From Segatella copri (GTDB taxonomy: Bacteria > Bacteroidota > Bacteroidia > Bacteroidales > Bacteroidaceae): a stretch of DNA of 64,000 nucleotides. The notes beneath the pieces are model-generated. The model was not told the DNA's origin, ran no database searches, and was given only the letters and a program-made list of their open reading frames with translations. Below, piece after piece: positions 30,016 through 38,953 of the stretch. Every line of letters starts with the position of its first letter. Within the stretch, counting starts at the first letter, position 1. Position numbers and translations under genes: made by a program. The stretch covers positions 310,001-374,000 of the forward strand of contig NZ_CATKVU010000007.1 of assembly GCF_949820605.1 (NCBI RefSeq), given 5' to 3'.

Positions 30016-30378
30016 TTACTTTTCGTAATACTCATTCCACTCCTTCATAGCCTCCTGCCAGTCGGTCTGTTCACCGCTGGCTACGGCTTCCTTCTGTTTC
30101 TCTGCCTCATCGCGAGCCTTATCTCGGGCACGTTTTGCCTTCATTGCCTCGATGGTGGCATCGTCGAGAATCTGGATGGCGCCACGCTTGATGGCATCCT
30201 GCAGTTCTTCTTCGCCGAAAGCCTTGCCAGGCTCATTGAAGTCAGAGATATTGAATTCATAATCCACGCGAAGGTCGTGGCGTATCATTTTCTGTTGTAA
30301 ACGGTTGCCTGCGTTCTTGAGGCGCAGCAACTTGCCGATTTCCTTGATTTCTCCTGCTGAGTATTTGTTTCTTCCCAT
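30016..30378 (-). CDS. Conserved hypothetical protein (120 aa), charged and helical
   Basis: The protein begins MGRNKYSAGEIKEIGKLLRL and is rich in Lys/Glu/Ala throughout, with a helical C-terminal half (IEAMKAKRARDKARDEAEKQ). There is no signal peptide or membrane segment. I recognise no named domain; the N-terminus could bind nucleic acid. Codon use matches the neighbours. It lies between cyclophilin and a HAD phosphatase gene, all on the minus strand, with pyrimidine-rich repeats in both spacers. Confidence 0.7.
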   Translation of the reverse strand: MGRNKYSAGEIKEIGKLLRLKNAGNRLQQKMIRHDLRVDYEFNISDFNEPGKAFGEEELQDAIKRGAIQILDDATIEAMKAKRARDKARDEAEKQKEAVASGEQTDWQEAMKEWNEYYEK

Positions 30379-30477
30379 TAATATGATTTGATATTATTAT
30401 TTTTGCGTGCAAAATTAAGCATAATCCTCGATAAAACCAAGAAAAGTTTCAAGGAATTCACAAAAGAATCCCTTTCT

Positions 30478-30530
30478 CCCTTTACTTTCTTGCCCTTTTA
30501 CCTTTTTACTTTTTTACCCTTTTACCTTTA
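30478..30530. repeat. Degenerate TTTTTAC(C) heptad repeats
   Basis: At least six near-identical units of CCTTTTTAC type follow each other just after the HAD gene. A shorter run of the same units lies at 29993-30020 after the 120-aa gene. Both are at 3' ends of minus-strand genes. Confidence 0.6.
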
Positions 30531-30532
30531 AA

Positions 30533-31387
30533 TCATTTCCATGCCTTCTTCTGGTTCAGTTCTATCAGGCGGTCGAATTCAAAGTCGGCTTTGATTTTAT
30601 CCAATATTCTCTTTACGATGATATTCATCACGCTTCCTTTGCTGTAGTTGGCTGAGCACATGAAGTTTACCCGTCCCTCCTTGACAAGCTGGCAGGCAGT
30701 CTTCTGTTTATCCTCGTTATCATATACAGCAATCGAGTGGCCGCCATGTTCCTTTACCATCTTCATGCAAGGCACATCGGTTTCTCCATCTCCGAAGTAT
30801 ATCATTCGGGGGAAAGGGATAGGTCGCTTCTCGTCGGGGATATACTGGTTCACTCTTCTGTTGTCGCTCACCTGTTTGATACCTTTGTTGATTTTGAAGA
30901 GGAATTGCGTTTTGGTAGTATAGTCTACGGCTACGGCTGGCCAATAGGCGATTCCCTCCTTGTTGTAGAGAAAGGAGCAGGCGTAGATGTTCTCAAATTC
31001 GTGGGCGATAGGTGTGCCCTCTATCATCTCCTTCAGTCCCGAGGAGTTGATGTAGTGCTTTACGTCCAGTCCGATACTGTTGCCATATTCATTCACGAGC
31101 GAAAACCATTGTTTTACGCCGCGGAACAGTTCTACATCCTTGCCGAATTTCTGAAAAGATTCCCGGGTGAGCGAGATATTGTTCTTCTTGGCTTCGTCGA
31201 GCATCAGATACATATAGGTCAAAATGCCGTTGGCATCCTTACCCTCTGCAAACTTTCTGTTTTTCTCCCAGAACTCGTCTTTTGTCTTGCCTGTAGCCTG
31301 TATGAATCCAAACTCCTGCATGTTACCAGGCGACAGTGTGCCGTCGAAATCATAAACCAGCGCTACCTGTGGTCTCTTCTTTGTCAT
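30533..31387 (-). CDS. HAD superfamily phosphatase
   Basis: A 284-residue cytoplasmic HAD hydrolase. Motif I is VYDFDGTLSPG with nucleophile Asp13 and acid/base Asp15. A helical cap follows. Motif IV is seen in MIYFGDGETDVPCMKMVKEHGG, and a Lys precedes it in the KTQ-FLFKINKG segment. Such proteins transfer phosphate from small metabolites through a phospho-aspartate. It resembles phosphoserine-phosphatase-like HADs, but substrate cannot be fixed. It is transcribed alone on the minus strand. Confidence 0.82.
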   Translation of the reverse strand: MTKKRPQVALVYDFDGTLSPGNMQEFGFIQATGKTKDEFWEKNRKFAEGKDANGILTYMYLMLDEAKKNNISLTRESFQKFGKDVELFRGVKQWFSLVNEYGNSIGLDVKHYINSSGLKEMIEGTPIAHEFENIYACSFLYNKEGIAYWPAVAVDYTTKTQFLFKINKGIKQVSDNRRVNQYIPDEKRPIPFPRMIYFGDGETDVPCMKMVKEHGGHSIAVYDNEDKQKTACQLVKEGRVNFMCSANYSKGSVMNIIVKRILDKIKADFEFDRLIELNQKKAWK

Positions 31388-31527
31388 ATCCCGTTCTCCT
31401 TTCTTTTATATTTACCCTAAACTATCTATCTATTTCGGGCGATGTTCTTTCTCCCTTAATTTGCAAATATACATAATTTTCAGCGAATTAGCAAACTATT
31501 GGGATATAAAAAATCATAATGAAACAA

Positions 31528-31571
31528 AAAAGGCGTACAAAACTCATTTCTGAGCATTGTACGCCTTTATT
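31528..31571. terminator. Terminator after dnaK
   Basis: AAAGGCGTACAA pairs perfectly with TTGTACGCCTTT around a small inner CTCA/TGAG hairpin; A/T runs on both sides. Confidence 0.8.
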
Positions 31572-31587
31572 ATAATATTAATCTGTA

Positions 31588-33492
31588 TTACTTAACCTCT
31601 TCGAAGTCAGCGTCTTGTACGTCCTGAGCGCCGTCATTGCCGCCCTGTGCCTGCTGACCGCCCTGAGCCCCCTGAGGACCTGCCTGCTGGCCGCCCTGAT
31701 ACATCTGCTGAGAAGCAGCCTGCATTACGGTGTTCAAGTTGTTGATAGCTGAATCGATAGCTGCAGCATCACCAGCCTTGTGAGCATCCTTCAACTGCTG
31801 CAATGCCTGCTCGATACCTGGCTTCTTGTCAGCTGGAATCTTATCACCGTTATCCTTCAGGAAGTTCTCGGTGGTGAAGATCATGCTGTCAGCCTGGTTC
31901 ATCTTGTCAATCTTCTCGCGCTCAGCCTTATCAGCAGCAGCGTTCTGCTCTGCCTCAGCCTTCATGCGGTTGATCTCGTCCTCGCTCAAGCCAGATGAAG
32001 CCTCGATGCGGATGCTCTGCTCCTTACCGGTAGCCTTATCCTTAGCTGATACGTTCAAGATACCGTTGGCATCGATATCGAAGGTAACCTCAATCTGAGG
32101 AACACCACGGCGAGCTGGAGCGATACCTGTCAGGTTGAACTGGCCGATACTCTTGTTCTGAGCTGCCATTGGACGCTCACCCTGCAATACGTGGATGGTA
32201 ACCTCTGTCTGGTTATCAGCTGCTGTAGAGAATACCTCGCTCTTCTTGCAAGGGATAGTTGTATTGGCATCGATGAGCTTAGTCATCACACCACCCATAG
32301 TCTCGATACCGAGAGTCAATGGAGTAACGTCGAGCAATACGATGTCACCAACACCTTCTTCCTTGTTCAGGATGGCACCCTGGATAGCTGCACCTACTGC
32401 AACAACCTCATCTGGGTTAACACCCTTAGAAGGCTCCTTGCCGAAGTAGTTCTTAACCAAGGTCTGAACGGCTGGGATACGGCTAGAACCACCAACCAGG
32501 ATAACCTCGTCGATATCTGATGTAGAGAGCTTAGCGTCACGAACGGCATTCTGGCAAGGTACCAAGCAAGCCTGAATCAGGTTGTGAGCCAACTGCTCGA
32601 ACTGTGCACGGGTCAAAGTCTTAACCAAGTGCTTTGGCATACCGTCAACGGCTGTGATGTATGGCAAGTTGATTTCGGTAGATGTAGAGCTTGACAACTC
32701 AATCTTAGCCTTCTCAGCTGCCTCCTTTAAACGCTGCATAGCCATAGGGTCCTTGCGGAGATCTACGCCTTCTTCAGCCTTGAAGCCATCAGCCAACCAG
32801 TTGATGATTACCTGGTCGAAGTCATCACCACCCAGGTGAGTATCACCATTGGTAGAAAGTACCTCGAATACGCCGCCACCGAACTCCAGGATAGAGATAT
32901 CGAATGTACCACCACCCAAGTCGAATACGGCAATCTTCATATCCTTGTTAGCCTTGTCTACACCGTAAGCCAAAGCTGCGGCTGTAGGCTCATTTACGAT
33001 ACGCTGAACGTTCAAACCTGCAATCTGACCAGCCTCCTTTGTAGCCTGACGCTGTGAGTCAGAGAAGTAAGCAGGAACTGTGATGACAGCATCTGTAACC
33101 TCCTGTCCGAGATAATCCTCTGCAGTCTTCTTCATCTTCTGGAGAACCATTGCAGAAATCTCCTGTGGAGTATATTTACGACCCTCGATTTCAACACGTG
33201 GATAACCACCCTCGTTTACTACTGTGTAAGGCATTGCCTCAGCCTCTTTCTGGCTCTGAGCGTATGTCTCACCCATGAAACGCTTGATAGAATATACTGT
33301 GTTCTTAGGGTTTGTGATGGCCTGACGCTTAGCAGGATCACCTACCTTGCGGTCACCATCCTTAACGAAACCTACTACTGATGGAGTAGTACGCTTACCT
33401 TCACTGTTAGCGATTACAACTGGTTCGCTACCTTCGAAAACGGCAACACAACTGTTTGTGGTACCCAAGTCAATTCCAATTACTTTTCCCAT
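31588..33492 (-). CDS. dnaK: Molecular chaperone DnaK (Hsp70)
   Basis: A 634-residue Hsp70. The nucleotide-binding domain starts [20 protein letters not shown] and has [17 protein letters not shown] and the [16 protein letters not shown] signature. The substrate-binding domain includes [22 protein letters not shown]. The tail is Gly/Gln-rich ([14 protein letters not shown]) and ends [11 protein letters not shown], the usual DnaK ending. It folds and disaggregates proteins with DnaJ and GrpE, which are not in the window. The 330-bp region upstream holds an unusual -24/-12-like promoter and three TGTCAG half-sites. Confidence 0.97.
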   Translation of the reverse strand: MGKVIGIDLGTTNSCVAVFEGSEPVVIANSEGKRTTPSVVGFVKDGDRKVGDPAKRQAITNPKNTVYSIKRFMGETYAQSQKEAEAMPYTVVNEGGYPRVEIEGRKYTPQEISAMVLQKMKKTAEDYLGQEVTDAVITVPAYFSDSQRQATKEAGQIAGLNVQRIVNEPTAAALAYGVDKANKDMKIAVFDLGGGTFDISILEFGGGVFEVLSTNGDTHLGGDDFDQVIINWLADGFKAEEGVDLRKDPMAMQRLKEAAEKAKIELSSSTSTEINLPYITAVDGMPKHLVKTLTRAQFEQLAHNLIQACLVPCQNAVRDAKLSTSDIDEVILVGGSSRIPAVQTLVKNYFGKEPSKGVNPDEVVAVGAAIQGAILNKEEGVGDIVLLDVTPLTLGIETMGGVMTKLIDANTTIPCKKSEVFSTAADNQTEVTIHVLQGERPMAAQNKSIGQFNLTGIAPARRGVPQIEVTFDIDANGILNVSAKDKATGKEQSIRIEASSGLSEDEINRMKAEAEQNAAADKAEREKIDKMNQADSMIFTTENFLKDNGDKIPADKKPGIEQALQQLKDAHKAGDAAAIDSAINNLNTVMQAASQQMYQGGQQAGPQGAQGGQQAQGGNDGAQDVQDADFEEVK

Positions 33493-33622
33493 AATTATAT
33501 CTTTTTTTATTTTTATCGTTATTAATATGTTATTTATCTCATGAACTGCTAGCTAATGGAAGTCTGCCGAAGATATGCATCTGTCGGGAACCTCTCTATT
33601 CAGCGTTCACGCTTTTCGTCAT

Positions 33623-33688
33623 AACAAAGCATGTGCCAAGGGATTGTAAAATTTAAAGTGGCTGACAAGGTGTCAGATAATGCTGACA
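33623..33688 (-). promoter_or_regulatory. Putative sigma-54-type dnaK promoter with TGTCAG half-sites
   Basis: On the minus strand TTGGCAC (33633-33639), five bases, then TTGTT (33623-33627) resembles the TGGCAC-N5-TTGCW -24/-12 element with one mismatch. Just upstream are three alternating half-sites CTGACA/TGTCAG/CTGACA at 33662-33667, 33671-33676 and 33683-33688. No good TAnnTTTG box is seen near the dnaK start. Leader about 120 nt. Confidence 0.4.
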
Positions 33689-33689
33689 A

Positions 33690-33752
33690 AATAAAAGGAA
33701 TCAAGATATGGGAGGCGATAAAATGTCGCATTCTCCCTATCTTGATTCCTGT
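33690..33752 (-). terminator. Terminator after recA
   Basis: GGAATCAAGATA and TATCTTGATTCC plus inner GGGAG/CTCCC form a long stem; the minus-strand transcript then reads CCTTTTATTTT. A second small hairpin (ATAAGGT/ACCTTAT) lies at 33799-33817 right after the recA stop. Confidence 0.75.
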
Positions 33753-33823
33753 AATATGATTGAGAAATCTTTCTTTTCAGATAAAGCTCCTATACATAAT
33801 AAGGTGTGAAACCTTATCTGGCT

Positions 33824-34855
33824 TTATTTCTGTTCCTTAGCAGCAAGTGCTTCGCGAACCTTAGCTTCCAGTTCATCGAGAAGTTCTGGGTTATCCTTGA
33901 GCAATGCCTTGCAGGCATCGGCACCCTGTCCGAGTTTAGAACCGCCATAGCTATACCAGCTGCCGCTCTTTTCGATGATATCGTTGGCTACAGCCAGACC
34001 GAATACCTCGCCGGCCCGGCTGATGCCTTCGCCAAACATGATGTCGAACTCTGCCTTGCGGAAAGGAGGAGCCACCTTGTTCTTTACTACCTTCACGCGA
34101 ACCAGATTACCTACTACCTCATCGCCGTCCTTGATGGCTGTTGCCTTGCGGATATCCAAACGCACTGATGCATAGAACTTCAATGCATTACCACCGGTGG
34201 TTGTCTCTGGGTTACCGAACATTACACCAATCTTTTCGCGCAACTGGTTGATGAAGATGCAGGTAGTGTTGGTCTTGCTGATGGTAGAAGTGAGCTTGCG
34301 GAGAGCCTGACTCATCAATCGAGCCTGAAGACCTACCACATTGTCACCCATATCGCCTTCGATTTCCTTCTTAGGAGTCAAGGCGGCAACAGAGTCAACA
34401 ACTACGATGTCTACAGCAGCAGAACTGATCAGCTGGTCTGCAATCTGCAATGCCTGCTCACCATTATCTGGTTGTGAAATCCACAAGTTATCAACATCAA
34501 CGCCCAATTTAGCCGCATAGAAACGGTCGAAAGCGTGCTCTGCATCAATGAAAGCAGCGATACCGCCAGCCTTCTGAGCCTCTGCGATGGCATGGATAGC
34601 CAATGTTGTCTTACCAGAAGATTCCGGACCGTAAATTTCGATGATACGTCCCTTAGGATAACCGCCTACGCCCAGTGCATTGTCGAGAGCGATACTGCCT
34701 GTAGGGATAACTTCGATATTCTCAACGTGCTCATCGCCGAGTTTCATGATAGAGCCCTTACCGAAGTCCTTTTCTATCTTAGCCATGGCTGCCTGAAGAG
34801 CTTTCAGCTTGCCTTCATTGGGATTCAATTTTCCCTCTTGCATTTCTTTTGCCAT
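33824..34855 (-). CDS. recA: Recombinase RecA
   Basis: A 343-residue RecA, which forms filaments on single-stranded DNA, catalyses strand exchange and activates SOS cleavage. The Walker A motif is [13 protein letters not shown], Walker B is [10 protein letters not shown], and loops L1/L2 are in [19 protein letters not shown] and [26 protein letters not shown]. Length and ends ([29 protein letters not shown]) are typical. It starts 20 bp after the saccharopine-dehydrogenase-like gene, so the two are probably cotranscribed. Confidence 0.97.
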   Translation of the reverse strand: MAKEMQEGKLNPNEGKLKALQAAMAKIEKDFGKGSIMKLGDEHVENIEVIPTGSIALDNALGVGGYPKGRIIEIYGPESSGKTTLAIHAIAEAQKAGGIAAFIDAEHAFDRFYAAKLGVDVDNLWISQPDNGEQALQIADQLISSAAVDIVVVDSVAALTPKKEIEGDMGDNVVGLQARLMSQALRKLTSTISKTNTTCIFINQLREKIGVMFGNPETTTGGNALKFYASVRLDIRKATAIKDGDEVVGNLVRVKVVKNKVAPPFRKAEFDIMFGEGISRAGEVFGLAVANDIIEKSGSWYSYGGSKLGQGADACKALLKDNPELLDELEAKVREALAAKEQK

Positions 34856-34875
34856 ATTCTTATTTTATTTAAAGT

Positions 34876-36117
34876 TTAGTCGATTTCCAAATCGCCATCA
34901 AACACCTCGTGCCATGGCAATCCCTGCTTGTTCAACTGCTCCATGAATGGATCTGGGTCGAACTCCTCTACGTTCCATACGCCTGGCTTCTTCCAGATGC
35001 CCTTGAGGAACATCATTGCACCAATCATGGCTGGCACACCGGTGGTGTAGCTTACGCCCTGCATACCGGTTTCGTTGTAAGCCTCCTGGTGCTTGCAGTT
35101 GTTATAAACGTAGTAGGTGCGCTCCTTGCCATCCTTCTTACCGCGGATGCGGCAACCGATAGATGTTTCGCCGTCATAGTTCTCGCCGAGATCCTGTGGG
35201 TTAGGCAATACGGCTTTGAGGAACTGCAGAGGAACAATCTTCACCTTGGCAGTCTTGCCTGAACCGTCTGCCAAAGGAGCCTCGTATTCGATTTCGTCGA
35301 TGCGGCTCATGCCGAGGTTCTGGATGCAGTCGAGGTAGGTGAGATACTGTTGACCGAAGGTCATCCAGAAGCGTGCCTCCTTGATGGTGGGGTAGTTCTT
35401 CACCAGACTCTCCAACTCCTCGTGGTGCATCAGATAGCTCTCGCGAGGGCCGATGTTAGGGTAGGTGAGAGGCTTGTGGATAGAGAGTGGGTCGGTTTCA
35501 ATCCATTCGCCATCCTTATACCAGAGTCCCTTCTGGGTAATCTCGCGGATATTGATTTCTGGGTTGAAGTTGGTTGCGAAAGCCTTGTGATGGTTTCCGG
35601 CGTTGCAATCCACGATGTCGAGCACCTCAATCTCATCGAAGTGATGCTTGGCTGCATAAGCGGTAAAGATGCCTGATACACCTGGGTCGAAACCGCAGCC
35701 GAGGATAGCGCAGAGACCAGCCTGTTCGAACTTATCCTTGTATGCCCACTGCCATGAGTACTCGAAGTGAGCCTCGTCCTTAGGCTCATAGTTAGCGGTA
35801 TCCATGTAGTTGCAGCCGCAAGCCAGACAGGCATCCATGATAGTGAGATCCTGGTAAGGCAAAGCTAGGTTGATGACAAGCTCAGGCTTGTAGCTATTGA
35901 AGAGAGCCTTCAACTGCTCAACGTCGTCGGCATCCACCTCAGCTGTCTGAATATCCATCTTGTAGCCCTTGGCATGGATATCCTTAACCAGCTTATCGCA
36001 TTTTTCCTTGCGACGGCTAGCAATCATAAACTCGGTGAAAACGTCCTGGTTCTGGACGATCTTGAAGGCAGCCACGGTAGCCACGCCACCTGCGCCAATC
36101 ATAAGTACTCTACTCAT
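34876..36117 (-). CDS. Saccharopine dehydrogenase family enzyme, probably carboxy(nor)spermidine dehydrogenase
   Basis: A 413-residue NAD(P)-dependent reductase. The N-terminal Rossmann motif is VLMIGAGGVATVAAFKI. Family blocks include LVINLALPYQDLTIMDACLACGCNYMDTANYEP and LGCGFDPGVSGIFTAYA. The length and ending (FDPDPFMEQLNKQGLPWHEV) resemble carboxynorspermidine/carboxyspermidine dehydrogenase, which makes polyamines by reductive condensation of aspartate semialdehyde with a diamine. A partner decarboxylase is not in the window. Function beyond the family is inference. Confidence 0.82.
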   Translation of the reverse strand: MSRVLMIGAGGVATVAAFKIVQNQDVFTEFMIASRRKEKCDKLVKDIHAKGYKMDIQTAEVDADDVEQLKALFNSYKPELVINLALPYQDLTIMDACLACGCNYMDTANYEPKDEAHFEYSWQWAYKDKFEQAGLCAILGCGFDPGVSGIFTAYAAKHHFDEIEVLDIVDCNAGNHHKAFATNFNPEINIREITQKGLWYKDGEWIETDPLSIHKPLTYPNIGPRESYLMHHEELESLVKNYPTIKEARFWMTFGQQYLTYLDCIQNLGMSRIDEIEYEAPLADGSGKTAKVKIVPLQFLKAVLPNPQDLGENYDGETSIGCRIRGKKDGKERTYYVYNNCKHQEAYNETGMQGVSYTTGVPAMIGAMMFLKGIWKKPGVWNVEEFDPDPFMEQLNKQGLPWHEVFDGDLEID

Positions 36118-36147
36118 TTTTTATCTTTAATGTTAAGTGTTTAATGT

Positions 36148-36756
36148 TTACTTTATCTCATTTGCCGAAATCCCCAGGGCATTCATGAGCGAATAACCGA
36201 GAATCTCCTGTCTGAAGTTGCCGCCTGGCATGGGCTGCATGGCAAAGAGGGTGATGCGCTTGTCATCGTCATCTACCTTGCGGAGTATCTCGCGGAGTCG
36301 GTCGTAAGCATCTCCATCCTCAGAATTTGGGATTACCATCACTCGCTTCACCTCCTTGGCGTTGCATACGGTGCGTGCCACATCTATGAGGAAGTCATCC
36401 TTGCCTACCATCTTCTCCTCTGTAGGATAAGAAGAGATGATGAACTCTCCGAGCTTATCATCCTTGAAAGCCTGAGCGTTCAGATCCTTCTCATAGTTGG
36501 CAGGGCGGAAGTTCTTCATCGCCATCGACTGCTTGTCGTGGATAAGCACAACCTGTGTCTCGTGCTCGCCCTCTCTCAGACCTCCGTCAAGGGCAATGCA
36601 GACTGCCCATTGTGCCATATCGGCTGGTTGGATGCGACGGTTAATCATTCGTTCGAAGTTGACTATCAGGTCGAATGCCACTCGGTCGATATAGTCGGCG
36701 TCAGCGATGATTACATTCTCGCTCCATTTTATATTGTTTGTATCTAATGTATTCAT
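36148..36756 (-). CDS. Conserved hypothetical protein, DUF6621-like
   Basis: A 202-residue soluble protein beginning MNTLDTNNIKWSENVIIADA and ending SLMNALGISANEIK. I place it tentatively in the DUF6621 family of Bacteroidales. No catalytic motif is clear. The frame is open to 36783, but AATTTTTG at 36762-36769 looks like a -7 box and would start RNA about 3 nt before the ATG at 36756, so the mRNA would be nearly leaderless. The dehydrogenase gene follows 30 bp downstream, so this is probably the first gene of a three-gene unit with it and recA. Confidence 0.7.
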   Translation of the reverse strand: MNTLDTNNIKWSENVIIADADYIDRVAFDLIVNFERMINRRIQPADMAQWAVCIALDGGLREGEHETQVVLIHDKQSMAMKNFRPANYEKDLNAQAFKDDKLGEFIISSYPTEEKMVGKDDFLIDVARTVCNAKEVKRVMVIPNSEDGDAYDRLREILRKVDDDDKRITLFAMQPMPGGNFRQEILGYSLMNALGISANEIK

Positions 36757-36881
36757 TGGTGCAAAAATTAAGCAAACGAGCATGATGAAAGCTTGCTTTC
36801 AAATTGTCGAATGCAGATTATTTCTGCAAATTTACGAATAAATTTCGTAATTAAGGCATTTTGGAAATATAAAATAATAAA

Positions 36882-36926
36882 AAAGATAGTATTTTCATCG
36901 TTTCTTCATTTGATGGAATACTATCT
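36882..36926 (-). terminator. Terminator after crcB
   Basis: AAGATAGTATT..CATC pairs with GATG..AATACTATCTT; the minus-strand RNA continues into a T-rich tail. Confidence 0.65.
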
Positions 36927-36942
36927 TCAGTATTTTATGTGA

Positions 36943-37030
36943 TAATCCGGGCTCTTCTTCTTTCCATTCTCCGGTCTTCTTTCTCGGCAATCCGGGCTCT
37001 TCTTCTTTCTGTTCTCCGAAGTCTTTTATG
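36943..37030. repeat. Two copies of a 45-bp repeat after crcB
   Basis: AATCCGGGCTCTTCTTCTTT recurs 45 bp apart (36944 and 36989), with similar flanks CATTCTCCGG/TGTTCTCCGA. The period is a multiple of three and, in a minus-strand frame overlapping crcB, the copies encode KEEEPGL twice. Confidence 0.6.
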
Positions 37031-37406
37031 CGATAATCTTCGCCAGATAATGTCCGGCAAGAACGGCGATAAGTCCCAGCGCCAGACTTCCGAAGAGATA
37101 GAGCATCATATAGACATAATTCTCTTCCTTCATCAGTCCTGCCCCCTCGTTCATAAAGGTAGAGAAGGTAGTGAATCCTCCGCAGAATCCCGTGGTGAGC
37201 AGCAGTTTGGCAGATGGCGACATCCATCCCCCTTCCCGCCAGTTCAATCCCGAGAGGAACCCAATGATGAGGCATCCCGCCACATTCACCGCCATCGTTC
37301 CGAACGGAAAGGCAATCACCGTGCAGGATTGTACCAACTTTGAAATCCAATATCTCATGCCGCCCCCGAAGAAGCTGCCAATGCTTACTATCAATATTTC
37401 TTTCAT
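37026..37406 (-). CDS. crcB: Fluoride exporter CrcB/FluC
   Basis: A 126-residue membrane protein with four transmembrane helices that forms a dual-topology fluoride channel and keeps cytoplasmic fluoride low. Signature blocks are GGGMRYWISK, FPFGTMAVNVAGCLIIGFL and TTGFCGGFTTFSTFMNE. The ATG at 37406 is chosen: it has an AAGGAG just upstream and lies downstream of the promoter, whereas the frame's earlier Met at 37469 lies at or before the -33 box. No fluoride riboswitch fits in the 30-nt leader. Confidence 0.92.
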   Translation of the reverse strand: MKEILIVSIGSFFGGGMRYWISKLVQSCTVIAFPFGTMAVNVAGCLIIGFLSGLNWREGGWMSPSAKLLLTTGFCGGFTTFSTFMNEGAGLMKEENYVYMMLYLFGSLALGLIAVLAGHYLAKIIA

Positions 37407-37439
37407 CTCCTTATATAATATATGTATAATAATTTGGTG

Positions 37440-37470
37440 CAAAAGTACGGGTTTTATTTCTACTGACAAA
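37440..37470 (-). promoter_or_regulatory. crcB promoter
   Basis: Minus strand: TTTG (37467-37470), 19 bp, TACTTTTG (37440-37447). Confidence 0.75.
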
Positions 37471-37610
37471 AATATTTTTGGAAAAAAGATAATCCTTTTC
37501 TTAATTTTTCCCTCTATTCTTTCTTTTAAGGGATAAATAGAAGCAGGGAATAGTTCTTCTTGCTTATAAAATTATGTTGAACAATTTAAAATAAATAGGA
37601 GAAACAAGTT

Positions 37611-38162
37611 ATGAAACGAGTATTCAATCTTTTGGTAGTAGATGAGAGTGGCAGCATGAGTATTATCGAGCGCCAGGCACTGGTGAGCATCAACGAGACC
37701 TTGACCACGATTCAGAAAATGCAGAAGACGCATAAGGATATGGAGCAGCGTGTTACGCTCATCACCTTCGACAGCACCCACAAGAATCTGTTCTATGATA
37801 ATGTGTCTGCTCATCATATTAAGCCTTTGAAATCAAGGGATTACAACCCATGTGGCGGCACCCCTCTTTACGATGCCATCGGCATCGCTAAGATTAACGC
37901 CTTGACCACCGAGGATGACAGCGTATTGGTAACCATCATTACAGATGGTGAGGAGAATTGCAGCGAGGAGTATGATCTGAAGATGATCAAGAACCTCATA
38001 GAGAAGCTGAAGAAGCAGAACTGGACCTTTACCTTCATCGGTACCGATGATCTTGATGTAGAGAGCATTGCTCATGGTATGGGCATCGACAATCATCTGC
38101 AGTTTTCAGAAGATGAGGCTGGCACCAAGGCGATGTTTGCCAGAGAAAACAGAGCCCGATAG
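37611..38162 (+). CDS. VWA-domain protein, ended early by an in-frame amber codon
   Basis: A 183-residue cytoplasmic von Willebrand factor A protein. The metal-ion-dependent adhesion site is seen as VVDESGSMS (DxSxS) near the N-terminus, with GGTPLYDAIG and TIITDGEENCSEEY supplying the remaining ligands. The frame stops at TAG (38160-38162) after ARENRAR. The same frame then runs on for 21 sense codons (RYNKCRAMDCKMEAGSYFEE, Lys, TAA at 38226-38228), which reads like the natural C-terminus. So the gene probably lost its last 22 residues by a nonsense change, or the base is an error. The VWA core is intact. Function unknown. Confidence 0.8.
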   Translation: MKRVFNLLVVDESGSMSIIERQALVSINETLTTIQKMQKTHKDMEQRVTLITFDSTHKNLFYDNVSAHHIKPLKSRDYNPCGGTPLYDAIGIAKINALTTEDDSVLVTIITDGEENCSEEYDLKMIKNLIEKLKKQNWTFTFIGTDDLDVESIAHGMGIDNHLQFSEDEAGTKAMFARENRAR

Positions 38163-38285
38163 CGCTACAACAAGTGCCGTGCGATGGATTGCAAGATGGA
38201 AGCAGGCAGTTACTTTGAGGAGAAATAAAGGAAGTCAGTATAAGCAGAGAATAACTTGCAAGCGAGTAAACTAAATTATAATATG

Positions 38286-38321
38286 AGGGGTGTGTCATAA
38301 GGCAATGGCGCACCCTTTTTG
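38286..38321 (+). terminator. Terminator after the VWA gene
   Basis: GGGTGTG and CGCACCC arms (one wobble) followed by TTTTT. Confidence 0.6.
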
Positions 38322-38618
38322 TTTTTGCAACAGATGGAATATTGAAAAGGATTAGTGTTTTTCTATCTGCTGTATTATAATTGTTTTTCTTTCAAGAATT
38401 GCCATATTGCCATACTGCTCTATAACTGTTTGATTATAAGGATATATTGGTATGACAATAGCTTTTTGAATTGCCATAATCTGCCATATCTTGCCATAAA
38501 ATCAGCGAAATATAGGTGTTTTAGAGGAATTTTGGGGCAAAAAATAAGAAAGCATTGAACAAAAAGACCTTTTCCCCGGTACAATGCTGGGCGTTTTCAA
38601 TCGCTTTTTTGCAATTTT
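38322..38618. other. Gene-free AT-rich stretch with TGCCATA repeats
   Basis: TTGCCATA/TGCCATA occurs at least five times between 38398 and 38500, and GAATTGCCATA twice. A hairpin (AGCATTG/CAATGCT) lies near 38550-38590. Open frames here have no protein-like composition, so I call no gene. Confidence 0.4.
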
Positions 38619-38728
38619 GACAGACGACGTAGAAGAAATTACGTCCCGACGTAGCATCTGATACGTCCCGACGTAATAATGGATACGTCCCGACGTACTG
38701 TCTGCTACATCCCGACGCAGTTTCCAAG
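38619..38728. repeat. 22-bp tandem array carrying TACGTCCCGACGTA palindromes
   Basis: Units start at 38641, 38663, 38685 and 38707 with ACGTCCCGACGTA (last copy ACATCCCGACGCA), preceded by a half-degenerate unit at 38619. Each core TACGTC-CC-GACGTA has 6-bp palindromic arms and is separated by 8 variable bases. Repeats and spacers are far too short for CRISPR. Confidence 0.85.
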
Positions 38729-38953
38729 ATGTTCTGCCTACTCTCAAGTAAGTTCTTAATCAGGCATGACGTAATTTTAGTCCTCATAATTAGGCTTATT
38801 GAAATTCTAGTTCTTATTGGGATTCATTTACATGTAATATCGACTTTATAGCCCGCCAGCATCGCAGACACTTTTATTGGGACCACAATTTCTGATAAGC
38901 AGTATCAAAATGATTAACTGTCTGGAGAAGGTTGTAGATAGGGTTGATTTAGC

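Noticed and set aside
36895..37350. 151-aa ORF overlapping crcB
   Set aside because: Mostly the alternative frame of crcB, which has clear family motifs; only the 45-bp repeats remain of interest.
37407..37440. Fluoride riboswitch before crcB
   Set aside because: The predicted leader is only about 30 nt and shows no pseudoknot-like layout.
38619..38728. CRISPR array
   Set aside because: Repeats of 13-14 bp and spacers of 8 bp are too short, and no cas genes are present.
38502..38787. Two overlapping minus-strand ORFs over the 22-bp array
   Set aside because: The 22-bp period is not a multiple of three, so the repeat would change frame each unit; no protein-like features.
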